Source of the DNA: Sipunculus nudus | Taxonomy: Eukaryota; Annelida; Sipuncula; Golfingiida; Sipunculidae | Assembly: GCA_026874595.1 (NCBI GenBank) | Contig: CM049322.1 | Coordinates: 58,621,886 to 58,685,885 of the forward strand | Reading direction: 5' to 3' | Length of the DNA: 64,000 nt | Shown: positions 13,901 through 26,991 of the stretch, piece after piece | Layout of the letters: every line of letters starts with the position of its first letter | How positions within the stretch are numbered: position 1 is the first letter of the stretch | Notes under the pieces: generated by a model | Databases searched by the model: none | Told to the model about the DNA's origin: nothing | Seen by the model: the letters and a program-made list of their open reading frames with translations, nothing else | Position numbers and translations under genes: made by a program

Positions 13901-14841
13901 ATGCCCCCGCCACAAAGTGGCCGGGGCATATAGTTTTACCCATGTCCGTCATTCCGTCCTTCCAAAATCAAACAGTTCTACGGACTTTTTTCGCAATGCC
14001 TGCAGATATTGGTCTGATTTTTGGTGTGTAGGCAGATAATGACCAGTTACAGATCAAGTTCGCGTTTCGTCCCGGTTGACTTACTTTTGACTGTTTTACG
14101 GCTCCTAAACTTAGAAAATTTCATGAAAAATATGAAATTTCATGACAAATACACATGTACGGACTTTTTTTCGCAATGCCTGCAGATATTGGCCTGATTT
14201 TTGGTGTGTAGGCAGATATAGGCCAGTTACAGATACTTTTGACCGTTTTACGGCTCCTGAACATAGAAAATTTCATGAAAAATATGAAATTTCATGACTA
14301 ATACACATGTACGGACTTTTTTTTGCAATGCCTGCAGATATTGGCCTGATTTTTGGTGTGTGGGCAGATAATGACCAGTTACAGATCGAGTTCACGTTTT
14401 CTCCCAGTTGACCTACTTTTGACCGTTTGACGGTGCTCTAACATAGAAAATTTCATAAAAAAAGTGCACATGTATGGACTTTTTTTCGCAGTGCCTGCAG
14501 ATACGGGCTTGATTTTTGCTGTGTAGGCAGATATAGACCAGTTACAGATCGAGTTCACGTTTTGTCCCCGTTGACCTATTTTTAATTGTTTTACGGCTCC
14601 TAAACAGAGAAAATTTCATGAAAGACAGAAATTTTTATGGAAAATGCACATGTATGGACTTTTTTTCACAATGCCTGCATATAATGGCAAGATTTTTGGT
14701 GTGTTGCTTGATCATGACCCGTTACAGATCGAGTTTGCGTTTTGCCCTTGTTGACCTACTTTTGACCATACGACTCCTCCTGAACTTGAAAAATTTTTCA
14801 AAATTTTACAAATGTTTCTAATTTGCCCCAGGCGGGGGCAT
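13901..14841. mobile_element. Repeat element with GC-rich inverted ends and internal units
   Basis: It starts with ATGCCCCCGCC (13901-13911) and ends with the exact inverse GGCGGGGGCAT (14831-14841). Inside are five degenerate head-to-tail units starting near 13981, 14160, 14312, 14475 and 14655 (152-180 bp apart). Each contains GGACTTTTTT, GCAATGCCTGCA, TGATTTTTGGTGTG and CAGTTACAGATC words. There is no transposase. It is probably a non-autonomous dispersed repeat; the class is not assigned. Confidence 0.7.
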
Positions 14842-15217
14842 TCGTGTCGTTCTGACACATCTAGTTTTACTATATACTATTAGAAGGCACCCGCCAATAG
14901 GTAATTATTCATAAACTTTTTGAATGCAACCACGACATGCCATTACAAAGTAATTTGGACGAGCCTATACATTGCCCTCTTGAAATATTTACGTAATCTT
15001 GACTGTATTCTAACGAATATGTACTTGCCTCGTTTTGAATAACGCAAGAAACTAATATCTGAGCGGTCGTTAACTATAAGAGCTATGGATTTTTGTTTTT
15101 TGTTTTGGCACAATAGGACGTCCCGCTTTAGATAAAGGAAGGCAAAGACTGAAAGACCCATGCTTTATTTGCGGTGAAGTCCCTTGGAAGCCCCTACATT
15201 GGTCTAAGGGAAAAAAA

Positions 15218-15400
15218 CAGGGGCTGATCCAGGATTAAGAAAAAGGGGGGGGGGGGTTTAAACCCAGAAGGACTATATAGCCTATTATGACAAAAGAGAC
15301 CCCCAGGTCCGGAAAGGGGGGGGGGGGGGTCCAGGCCATCATTATTGGACTGAAGCCCTAAAAATGGTACCCCCTTGGTCCGCTTCTTAAAAACACCCTC
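15218..15400. mobile_element. hAT-like short element, copy 1
   Basis: It begins CAGGGGCTGATCCAGGATT, which fits the CAG-start inverted ends of non-autonomous hAT elements. It contains long G tracts (about 15245-15257 and 15317-15330) and a CCAGGCC...GGACTGAA segment shared with the other copies in the window. The right end is degenerate. It is non-coding. Confidence 0.55.
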
Positions 15401-16984
15401 AGTTCAGCTGGATGGTGACAGGTGGCGCTTATTACGACTTCTTCATCTAATTTACCCAGTCGGTATGCCTGATGCCGTATGTTTAAATACAAGGTTTATA
15501 ATGTTTTATCATCTCGTAGCAAACCATATAACTAAGTTAAAGGTTTTTAACTGTTGTTTTAAAGCACATGTATATACTTGGCCAGTCTACGTAGTATGAT
15601 ACATGGCAGCATCGTCACACTACAAACCTGACCTGCTTTTTTTCATAATAAATCTCATTCTGGATATTTGTCTTGAAACTTATTGGATAGGAACAAACGT
15701 CCATTCGTGCTGACACCTAGTTGAAGACTTTTGTACTGTTGTAAATGCCTTGCTATATATCAAGTTATTATTGCATATTGGAAGGACATACAAGTTTTGT
15801 CCGTAAATTATATATTTTGTTATCGTCGGCGTAGGTTATTCTTATAACGGCACACTCCCTTTTTAGTTAATTATATGACACGTACACAGGTGTCGTCAAT
15901 TGATACCTTGATAAAATATATTCAAATGAGTCGGACAGAGTTAAAGTGAAGTAAACGTTACCGGGCAGCTCTCACCTGCAAGAATTGTTTTCCTCCATAA
16001 CATTTATCAATACTATTGCTCATTGTCCACATTTGTAAATATATGGTATTTTTTTCTAAAATTTCTTTTATGGCCTAGAAAGAAAAAAAGATGTATTATT
16101 TTATAATCATCAGTCAATGTGACCAGGTTTTTTTATTACCTAAAGATGATAAACATATAAGCTCTTTTATAAACAGTATGCAATATCCCGTTAGTACGGC
16201 GAGATAACGTAGGCCTAATTCCATTGTTTTTAAGGGACTGACCTTTAACTTTTATTCAAAAAGTAATCCATCTAAACCTTTATGACAATGGTCGCTTTAT
16301 AATACAAATGATTAAATAATTCTCATAAAACACGTTTGATAAGGGCTTTTTAACTGTACCCGGCTTTTCAGACGAACACAAATATAGGCAAACTGACACT
16401 CAAAAAGAGTTGCAGTTTTGCATCAAAATACAAGTTTTAGTCTAACTTTGATTATTTAGGATCGGATAGACACAGTCTTTATGATTAAATCTAATACATA
16501 ACGTTATCTACAAAAATGAGTTTTTTAACAGGTGTTTTATTCGGCCCAGGTTTCTCAGATTGGGCCTGGGTTTCAATATGTCCCGGTGACAACAATCTCC
16601 ACAAGAGGTCACTACCGCTACGCTGATCCTACGCTGATCATTTCACAATTCTATCTGTTCTCTGTGGCTATGGGTCCAATCCCAGCCCAGCTCTGTCCAC
16701 AGACAGAATTGCTCTGTGTTCTCGGAGCATTGTCTGTATCCCGTGTTCTTATCAAACCCTGGCATATACATTCCCCACAAACAATTCAAAAGCACTCACG
16801 TGACGTAAATGCTTGTATATGCATGTAGCGGGGTGACCTCTGCTGGACACTGATGTAACAAGTTGCTCTGATTTGTAATTGCATAATAATTTTTTTGCAT
16901 ATGTCCCATTATATATGACAGATTCTTCAAATACGAATAAACAATTGTAAAAAAAATCATGTTTCAACCTCAAACACACGATGT

Positions 16985-16990
16985 TTTATT
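16985..16990 (-). terminator. Candidate poly(A) signal of paralogue A
   Basis: AATAAA on the minus strand, 183 bases after the TAG stop, at a usual 3' UTR distance. Confidence 0.45.
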
Positions 16991-17172
16991 TCAAAACTAA
17001 ATTATATTGTTTTACAAGAAAGACAGTAACGGCTTGGTATATGTAAGTAGCGACATCTGTTTGCAACAGGTAACAAGAATATCATTCTGCAGCGGAGCAA
17101 CCTTTTTCTCATGTAAAAGTCCTAAGCTAAAGGTGGTCAATCAATATAATAGATATTGATTATTAACCTCCA

Positions 17173-18850
17173 CTACACGAAGTAAGTAGCTGCCAGCGCG
17201 AATGTTACGGGACTGGTTTCCTCTGTAAAGCTGCCCTCCTCCCCGTAAGGTTTGACCAGGTACACCTTGTTGTCTGACGGCACGGTCCCCACGGAGATGG
17301 TCCCCTCCTGAACCGTGATACCCAGACGGTCTCCGGGCTGAACGGACACGTCAGGTGCCGCCACCTGCAGGTGGAATAAATCATCAATACGCTTTGTGCC
17401 CCTCAAAGTATAGAGCACAATAAATCCATATACTCTGTAAAGAGGTTTCCGTTTACCTTGAAACGAATTTTATGCAATATGTCGAGAGAAAAAAAAACAT
17501 GTGATTTAAATCCTATGGTATTGAAAATAAACATAATATTAATGAATTTGTGGGGAATTACAAAATAACAATGTCATTTAGTTTATTTTAATTAAGCCTT
17601 AGTTTATTTTTCAAACTCGCAAATAACCCTGAAATCTCATATATTTACTACCCTATAAATATAAATAATTTGCCTGAAGAAATATCAAAATTGCGAATAG
17701 ACTAGTCTACAGCGTATACCTCATGACGTCCTGTTCCTGTTGATTCCACGTCAAGTTCTTGTTCGTGAACGAGGCTGAAATCTACGTCACTTCCGGTGGG
17801 TCGCCATACCTGCAGCTTGACGATGTTAGCTTTACAGAAGAAGACGGTGAATTTCTTCAGCGTCCCGGCAGCCTCGATCTGGTCCGGCAGGATGTACACC
17901 TTCCCTCTCGGGAAGGACGGACATCGGATTGCGTTATCAGGTTCAAGGCCGATTGTTTTCTCTGAAAAAGAAAATAAAATGTCTTTTACTAGTCGTTATC
18001 AACAGTCTATACCTTTCTTTGTGTATTGCATTTTTTCTCTCACTGTTTGGCTTTTTCACGTTGTAATACCTAAAAGTTATTTCACGTAAAGTTCACTTTT
18101 TATAAATAAAAACTTTTTTACATACATGAGGGGATGAAGTGTGATCACATGACTATAACGACTGCTATTCTAATGACTTTATTTTACCAAAGGCAACAGG
18201 GAAAAGAAAATATGAGAAACCATTTTTGTTTCAATGAGTTAAGCTTCCGTTTGTTAATATTTCCAAGAAAAAAATGAAGAAAAATCGATATATTTTGTGT
18301 TGTAAAAATGAAAAAGTCTACTGAGACAATCTCGTTTCCCTTCGGGGCTCGGCGTCATCAGGAAAGCGTGAACACAAGAATTAAAAAAAATAATATGATT
18401 TGGATTTATATCTTATCAGATTTATTTATGAACGTTTTCGTCCCTTGTAGAATATAGAGATGGCTTTGTATATTAGAACTTCAATCTTAACTTGCACTAC
18501 ATGATAGTGTCCATTCCAGGACTTTTGTTTATATGTCAAGAATGGAACTAAATTCTATTTCCGGCCAACAGCTATACATCAGATTCAATAACACTTAAAA
18601 TGATTTCCAATAAAGTAATAACAATTTAATTCATAATCCCAACTAAATTTTTCTGTGTCTCTGCATATTCATTAATATATGCTTAGTCTGTGGTTTTTGC
18701 GGCGTTTTTGCACTTGGCGTTGTGGTGATATTTTATCACACACAAAAATCAAAACATGAAAACATAATGGATAATAATAAATAAACGATGCACCCGCATG
18801 TGTTGTTCACAACTATTCAAAAGTATAAATATCTTTTACAGACCTGTCAT
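17173..18850 (-). CDS. Unrecognised ~146-residue protein, paralogue A
   Basis: Minus-strand gene. Coding exons are 18850-18844 (ATG ACA G), 17961-17720 and 17364-17173 (stop TAG 17175-17173), with GT/AG junctions and phases 1 then 0. The start is chosen because both paralogues keep AA(A/G)ATGACAG immediately before the donor while sequence upstream does not match. No signal peptide or membrane segment is seen. Readable blocks are KVYILPD, KANIVKLQVWRP, FSLVHEQELDV and PGDRLGITVQEG; the pattern suggests a small beta-rich domain, but I do not recognise the family. It lies head-to-head with paralogue B, and the two proteins are identical at roughly half of their positions. An alternative upstream start in the same open frame (for example ATG at 18937-18935) cannot be excluded. 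Confidence 0.75.
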
Positions 18851-20997
18851 CTTTGAATCCTCTGTAATTCCAATCTCGCGTCCGTTCAGCTCCGACCTCG
18901 CCCACACAGTGACCGCCGCCTGGAGCCGACTGCGCATGACTGTGGCGCGGAAGAGCTCGATGGCGATCACGTGACCGAGAAAACTACCAGACGACACCTG
19001 TCAGTCATGAAAACCTGCGAAAAATATTTGATCACACCGTATCTTAGAGGAAACATAATGCTTTTAGCACTTGATTGAGTAAAAGCATTGGTTTTATTGA
19101 ATTAACTTAATTAGTTTGCTTTAACCCACATTCCACCAAACAAAACCATAGTATGTAGGTATGTGGTTTGCGACGCTCAGATCAACGAACATCTCAATAG
19201 GAGATAAACTGGTATACAATGTCTATGGAGAGCTGTGAGTAGTTTCACCATATGGGGCACCCCTATTCTTATTACCATGTAATTACTTTTGCATCAGCAG
19301 CGATATATAGAGCCCTGTGTTACCGAGGGGCGCACCCAGCAATTTTCTTTGATTGACCTGCGGGTCAAATATACTACCCCATAATCTGGCGAAAATGACG
19401 TGCTTTGGAGGGATAAAAAGCTGAAAGCTTTGAGCGCAGAATGTCCTAAACCTTACCCTGACAATACTACTTGGACAACTGTCGTAGATGAATTTTCTAA
19501 GGGAGACTTTCCGGATATCGCTCTCACGAACGGATGGAATGTCATCCTATTATCAACTGGTCAATGCTGCCACCTTGTCCAATTAGGTCAGGCTCCCGGG
19601 TTACTATGGAAACCACCTGCAGACACCATCACCTGAGACACGGTTACCAGGGGCAACCTATATTGCAGGCTTCGTGATCGTTCAGGTGTATTTACTTTTG
19701 TTACTTTCTATTAACCATCATTGTCAATGAAACTAAGTAAGTAGGCCTAATTAAAAAGATATGTTCTCCCGCGTTTTACTGTACACGTGTTTTTATTTGT
19801 CTGTATATGTTCAAAATACAACAGTGTAGTTATTGTGGTGTTGATTTCATTAAACATTGGAGCAAAGCATTTTAAGGTTGGTTTTAACATTTTACACGTT
19901 GATCGTGGGATTTATTGGCATTGTTTGTAATTTTTTCCTTAGATTTGAAACCCTAACAGACGTTAGGACCATGATATTGATATATTTTCCTAAAAGAGTT
20001 TGTTTAATAAAAGCCGGCTTACTTTTAAAAAAGAACTACTGTCTTTTGAATGTTCGTGGCACGAAAAGGTCTTGCACCCATATCCGTAAACAAAATGTTA
20101 GGTGATATATGCCATTGCAAGTCTGTCAATAATGTGTGATGTATGGTATATATACGCTACTATTCTTCATGTTGCCCATCATGTAATGTTCTGACCTCTG
20201 GCGGTGCTTTCAAAACCTATGAACGGAACGTCAGAAATCTACAGCTGGAATTCATGAAATGCACCTGGGCTCTGTCCAAGTTACATTTGTAATACATTCT
20301 TTGCATGATTTTGCTTGAAGTTTCAAGAGGGTAATGAAATGTTGAGAACATACAAAAAAAATAATTCATTTATCATAAATGGTTGATGGGCAGCAGATAG
20401 CGCCGTCTTTAAAGCAGAGATGAAGATAATTGGATGGCCGTATATGACCAGTAGAATAATTCATTTATTTTCATTTTTATTTAAATGTGATTTTTTACGG
20501 AATAACATTCAGCAAACCCGGATCTCTCCATTCAGAAATTTAAAAAAAAACTTGATATAATTTTATCATTAGTAACGTAAAAATGTTTTACACTGGTTGC
20601 CAAGTCCTGTTAAAATGTATTTTCATGTAAGCTATGTACCGTATATTCATTTTACTTTGTTAAACTGTTCTGCTTAACATTATTTCAAACACCATTTCAG
20701 AAGAACCATACGATTAATACTTTTCTCTGTTATCTCTGTAAATGAATTAAGACTCAATTACCGTTACATATATAAACCTATCATCAGTGGTATTTGATTG
20801 CAGCTTACAGGAACACGCATTGGTTAAAACAGCTCCTGAATGAAAACATTTCTTCGTTATAGCTCTTGGGGAAAAGTCGAGAGCAAAATCGGACATTGTT
20901 TATATATAAGATGGGGATATTATAAGATAGCGTAATGCGGCTGTTCTTTTGGTGTGGGGTGAACACAGTTTCGAACGAATACAGAAGGAGTATTTAA
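18851..20997. other. 5' side of paralogue A and intergenic
   Basis: The frame upstream of the chosen minus-strand ATG stays open to an acceptor-like AG at 18999-18998. This segment is therefore probably 5' UTR with a further upstream exon. The rest to 20997 has no recognised gene. Confidence 0.35.
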
Positions 20998-21599
20998 GCC
21001 TAAGTCACAAACAACCTACGATTTTGACTGTCGTACGATTTCAGCAGGGCTCCCACAGATGGCATTGTCGTACGTTTGGGAGAGTTTTTTTTATGTATAA
21101 TTTCGAGGAAGCGTTCACATATAAAACATATGTTGTACGACGGTCGTGGATCGTACGCTCTTCCTACGACAGCCGTATGAGATCCCTATGATGGATCGTA
21201 CTGCTGTCAGACAGAGTTTTAGTCCTAAGACAAACCCACGGCGGTCGCAGGAGAAACCTTAAACGGTAGCACTTTCGTAGGACCGTCATAGGTAGAACGT
21301 GCGTCAATCGTTGGGCTGTCGTTGGGAGGTCCTACGAATCATATAACGGAGGTTTATCGTAACACAGTCGAAGGGCATCGTACAACAGACCTAAGAGATC
21401 GGAGACATAAAGAACAACCTACGGCGCTGAAAAAAAAATTGAACGTTTTCAAAATTAAACGACAAGGGTCTACGACAGTTTTTGTCCGTCGCAAGACACC
21501 TGAATTTCCTATGACACGCCCACAACTATCCTATGAATTTCCCCTATTTTCTGTCGTAGACCTGTCGTTTATGAGTTGTGCGATGTATGTGACCTAGGC
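20998..21599. mobile_element. TTAA-flanked short inverted-repeat element
   Basis: TTAA at 20994-20997 and 21600-21603 flanks ends GCCTAAGTCACA and TGTGACCTAGGC, which are inverse apart from one base. The inside is dense in TACGAC/GTCGTA/CGTACG words in both orientations. TTAA target duplication is typical of piggyBac-type elements. There is no transposase, so this is a non-autonomous (MITE-like) copy of about 600 bp. Confidence 0.7.
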
Positions 21600-23561
21600 T
21601 TAACATACAAAAGATGTATTCTGTAATTTCCAACTAGCAACCATTTCTCCACCGTGTACATGTATTACTTATTCAGATATTACTTTCTGAGATAATACTT
21701 CCCATCTATACTGTGTACAGATAGGATGACGAGGAAATCCAGGTGTATACTAGTCAACACTGCAGATGTCAAAATCAATTATAACCACAGCCCGCGCATG
21801 CATATACAACCATAAAGGTCCCGGCAATGTGGCGGGCCAATTCATGTAATATTTACACATGCACTCTGAACACAGAGAGGCGAAAGCTAATATGAATTTG
21901 ACCTTATACATGAACCACCTTGAAGACTACCATAACCTCCAAAATGATGACGTAATTTACACATTCCGTGACGTAATACGTAAAATAATCAAGAGACATT
22001 CTAATTTACTCACCTTTATTCAACAGACCGTAACAGTCGTCCATCGAGCGCTGGCCCTCAGACCCACGGCTTTAAACAATCAGTCTGTGGCGAGTGGCCG
22101 TGTCTATACAGTGGTCAAACAGCTGTAGCCGGGAGCAGCACGTCTGACTCGAGAGAATCTAATCTTTAACGCCATTATTCATACAGTTCATACAGTCCGG
22201 GATTAGCCTATACTATGGTGTCCTTGGCTCAACTCTTCATTTACACAACTAGCGCGAGGGCACCGCACACATTATTATATTCAAGAAACTGGGGTGGTTA
22301 TTTACAACAACCGACCACATTGTTTTAATGGGCGAAGATGGGCATTTTCTGTGAGAAAATTTAATTGGCTGCTTATATCACTTAAAATGTGCAATTTATT
22401 ATTTGTTATTTAATTCTAAATGCCACGCTCTTCTGTGGTATTCTGCTTAAAACAGTCTTACTTCTTTACCCCAAACTTTTTTTTCCAGATTGTGCAGTCC
22501 ATAGGAATGGCATACACTTAAGTATGTTTAAAAGGATAAAATCTGGTGAAAAAAAAAATTTTGCGCCATATAATTCATCTTTACTGAAAACGTTTACTAA
22601 GGTTGGATTAATATTAGCGAGTATAACTATTCGCGATGGTTTTATCTTCGATGTTTCGAGAGGGTTTCATTTCCGCGATCTACCATAGAGTAACTGACAT
22701 AATTTACATAATCATTATTAAATCTATTACCTAAAGTACACACCGTCTGGCAAGTTGTACGAGAAGCTAAGGCAGCATAAAAAAACTGGAAATTCTTCCA
22801 GCATTGATTGGATAATTTGTATTATTTAAAGTATTAATCCCTGAAATACGGATAACATAGAATGTCTGATTATAACATTTACACTGTAGCCGCAATACTG
22901 TGGTTGGCTTTATATTTACGGGGCTCAATTTTCGCGCTCAAGCAAATTTTCATAGTTTTGCGGGGTTCCAATTTCGCGATAGAGCATTTATTTGTCTTTT
23001 AATAAAACACCAAGATAGGTATCATTTCTCTATTACACAATGTTACCTGGTTGTATCTCCCCATTTGATGCCATTGAGGCTAAACACCGTATAAGTATAA
23101 CAACTCCACAGAAACGTTGGCAGGCCTAAGAATTTGTTATGGGTTCAGGTATATACATACTGATCTTGGTGGCAGGTTTGACATTCGGCCATGTGTAACT
23201 AATAGTTTCTGACAATATGCTATAGTACATTTATACACTTTGCTCACTGAGAGCCGGGTCGTAATAGTGGCCCAATTAGTAACGCAAGAACGCATGTCTG
23301 TAAACCCGAGAATATCAGCAATGGTACTACAAAGGTATTCTTGCAAATGAATTATGAAGCAAGGTGTGTGATATGGCTGTCTGACTGCCTCCCCTGGTTC
23401 ATTTTATCCTTATTTGACCACTCCTCAATGCCTTTTGAGAGTATGTGTGTGTATACACTAAAAACATTCAATCGTATACGTACCTACACGCCAGTATCTT
23501 AAAAGCACAAGAGGGGGACACACGGACAGAAAAACGGAGAAAGATCATTCAGCGCAGTCAC

Positions 23562-23562
<1 letters not shown>

Positions 23563-23629
<67 letters not shown>
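23563..23629. repeat. (TA)n microsatellite
   Basis: About 33 uninterrupted AT dinucleotides, followed by purine-rich GA/GACA simple sequence to about 23790. Confidence 0.95.
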
Positions 23630-23632
<3 letters not shown>

Positions 23633-24342
23633 ATCATATTATATTATATTATATGAATATCAAGAGAGAGCGAGAGGGATACAGACAGACAGACAGAGAC
23701 AGTGCGTGTGAGGGAGATAGGGGGATAATGGTGTGTGCATGAGAGCGAAAGAGACTAACACATGGACAGATAGACGGACAGACAGAGCCTACAGCTCCTG
23801 ACAGCGGGATATCGTAACATGTGATCCCCGTATTTCCGTTCAGCTCCGCTGTTTACTTAACCTGGGCTTTACCTGAGCGAGGTAGCGTACAGGTCAGCAG
23901 ATATGCAAGTCTGTTCCAAGCATGAATACGGAGGTCTCTATTGATCAGCCAGCTGTATTCATCCTGAGTGTACCTGACCAAACACTTGTAGCGCGAATCA
24001 CAAGTTTTCAGCGTGAATTCATGCCCTGCCTCCTTTCAAGTTCTGAAAAGACCTTTAAACCGCTCCATACATACTAAACACGACAGTCATGGCCGGGACC
24101 AGATATAATGTGCCCGAGGTGAAGCCATGGTTCAGAAAGGGTTTGCTTTGATCAGGGAAATAAAGCGTGTCACTGCCCGGAAAGGATCAGGTACGAGACC
24201 TGCTCTGTGCGTGGCGTCTTTCAAATCATTATATTTAGGAATATATTGCATTTGATATTTTCCAGGGTGGCATCATACCGATTCTGCTTTGTTACAGACT
24301 GTTTGCAGTACAAGGGATTATCATATTTCATTCTATATACGC

Positions 24343-24396
<54 letters not shown>

Positions 24397-24402
24397 GTAT
24401 AT
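24343..24402. repeat. (TA)n(TATG)n microsatellite
   Basis: A TA run to about 24384 passes into TATG repeats. Confidence 0.93.
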
Positions 24403-25114
24403 GCTTCTCTGACATCTATAGACAGTGAGGCTTCTCCAGTAATATTTTGTACATTCCATAACTGAAACACATGTACATTAATATGCACAACTATATTTCT
24501 GTCAAGAATCTAGAGTGGTAAAAAAGCGCATAAATAATATATAAAATATATCAGGCCGACATAATTTTAGGGATAATGTCTCCCTGTTTTTTTTTCTAAT
24601 TCTACATTTCTAAAATTGTAAGATGAAGAAAAATTTCTCAACATGTTGAATAATTAATTGTCTCTATTCCATGTTTTTTTCTCAATTATATTTTAGTTCC
24701 TTCAAGCTCATCAATTTAACGAATTAAAGTTCATGTTCAAACGACCTCAATTATGATGAAGTGTAATAATTAATGGTTTTACAGAACTGTCAACAGGATA
24801 TCTTAATATTCTGCCCTTCTAATATAATCGTCCATTTATATTCATATTTTTTATAGTGATTCTGTTTTCCTACTTTCCAACACGGCACTTAAAATTTAGT
24901 CTCCTCGAATCGTTGATGTAGGCGTTCACGCTTTAATCTGCAATCGACTTATCCTATTATAATTACATGTCGCGTATTGGCGTTTTGAGGGCTAATTAGC
25001 TTAATCAGGTGAAAGGGGCGGAGCATAAGGGCTCTGGAGGTTAGGTCAATTACATGTCGCGTATTGACTTCGCCAAGGAGGTTATGTATCCTCCTGGGTT
25101 AACACCTCATTTTT

Positions 25115-25136
25115 ATAAATCCTGGATCCGCCCCTG
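25115..25136. mobile_element. hAT-like element, right-end fragment
   Basis: AAATCCTGGATCCGCCCCTG matches the terminal sequence of the other copies in the window. Only the end is clear; the body is lost or too diverged. Confidence 0.45.
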
Positions 25137-25872
25137 TGACTTTGTTTAGAAGAGGTACATTATTGTACAGATACGGATAAACGGGCGGGAACAAATGGTA
25201 GTTAATTCTGCTAACTTTTACATTCTAGGATTTGTCATATAAACATGAATTATATGTTGTTATACAAGCTCATGTAGGTCTGTCATATTCAGTTGAAAGT
25301 TGAAACGATCGAGTGTTGTATCAGTTAGGGGTCAAGATCCATGTGAGAATGTCCACATGAATTCTTCGCGTCAAAGGTGCATCTATTTATAGTTGCTCCT
25401 TGTTGTAGACCGCTTTTCATAAAACCTGATGGACTTCTTTTAGTCCGTGAATACCCAGGGTATATCATACGTAGACTCTGCATCAACAGTGACTGTCTAT
25501 ACACACCGTACTTACCCCTAGGTCAGGCGATTGTATTTATATATATAGACATAGCGGGTGACATTCGCCATAGTAACAAATACAATCGTCCTGGACAGTT
25601 TCTGTATTTATTCACCTACAGTCCTCATAATTCTAAAGCACAGCCTTGAAGGGAATAAAGGTATTCCTCGACACGTATGTTGTACACTACACGACGCGAC
25701 ATTGTTAACCTTCAAGGGTGCGGGAGGTTACCCAAAGGTCAAGGCCATACATACAATGGCGCGAAACATATCGTCTGCTGTATAAAACACGCCGACATTG
25801 CACTGTCCCGCACAAAAGCTATCCGTGACGACTCCGGTAAATTTCAGAAGCGACAAATTGGGAGTGATCAAA

Positions 25873-26924
25873 ATGACAGGTACAACTCGATTTTTTCAGT
25901 TAAAATTCAACCAAAAAAATGAGGATTTAGTTCTATAATATATACGTCCATAAATAAATATAAACGGCTTAAATATTGTGCGCTTATTCGTTCTCATCAA
26001 TGTATTCGTTAATATTTCTTATAGTTTTTTATGACAGCTTTTCATAAAATAATACAAAGTCGACGATCAAACAGGGAAAATTACGTTTTCATTAGATTTT
26101 AAAGAATAAAATATATTGTATGTGTTCTTTGCATATCATATAAACGTAAGGAATATTTTTTTTGGAATTGTCTATAACGATCATAAAAAAACTACATGTT
26201 TGCTGTGTAATAAATGAATATAAATGAAAATAAATGCGATGCATTTCAAAGCTGTAGAATAAGAAAATATACCAGAAAGATACAAAACTTTGTGATCATC
26301 AAATGATATTTATTTATAAGAGTTGGTATTAAAAAATGAAAATAATACCTCCAGGCCGCAATACAGTAATCAATGAGATTTTTGTTATGAAATAAGTGAA
26401 TGTGTGAAAGTTGGCATTTCTGTATTTATTTATTTATTTATGCGAGTGTGTGTTCAGTTGACTAATCTCTGCTTTTCTTAAAATCTTAATTTGGTTTAAG
26501 AGTCAACCATTGGACTGGGAGCTGTAGAAGCCAATGAATGCGAGTCGTACCCCGGAGGTAAGGTGATCATCCTCCCCGACGAGTTCCCGTCACCAGGAAC
26601 CGTCACTAAGTTCTCCCTCTACTTCGCCAAGGCAAACATCATCAAGTTACAAATATGGCGGCCAGCCGGGGGTGACGAGTTCTCATTGGTCCACGAACAG
26701 GAAGTAGATGTTGATCTCCTTGGCACCGGAAGTCAGGAGGTATTGTCAACTTAGATTTATTTAATTGCTTTATTAACGTTGTAAGAAAAAATATGATGAT
26801 AATGTTACAAAATTTATCCAGTTTTTTCCTCATTTATTTATGAAAATTAATATGGACCGCATCTTTATGTGTAAATGTCGTATGCAGTAAACATGTTTAG
26901 TCATTTTATCCATTATATGAACAT

Positions 26925-26991
<67 letters not shown>

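Larger units (their letters stand above)
14842..17172. other. Intergenic between RSPH1 and minus-strand gene
   Basis: Mostly AT-rich with no recognised gene. It holds the hAT-like fragment at 15218-15400 and a minus-strand AATAAA at 16985-16990. That signal lies 183 bases past the stop of the minus-strand gene and probably ends its transcript. Confidence 0.45.
21604..25872. other. Intergenic between divergent paralogues
   Basis: No convincing coding exon. On the minus strand a donor-like AAAG|GTGAGT at 22014/22013 follows a short open stretch and could be a 5' UTR exon of paralogue A. The region carries two TA microsatellites and an hAT-like end fragment near 25115-25136. Confidence 0.4.

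Noticed and set aside
22014-22044. ATG-bearing exon as the coding start of paralogue A
   Set aside because: Its phase 1 donor would cause a stop after joining the 18997 acceptor; kept only as a possible UTR exon.
25677-25922. 81-codon plus-strand frame before paralogue B
   Set aside because: It reads through the conserved donor at 25879 and is in a frame that does not join the next exon.
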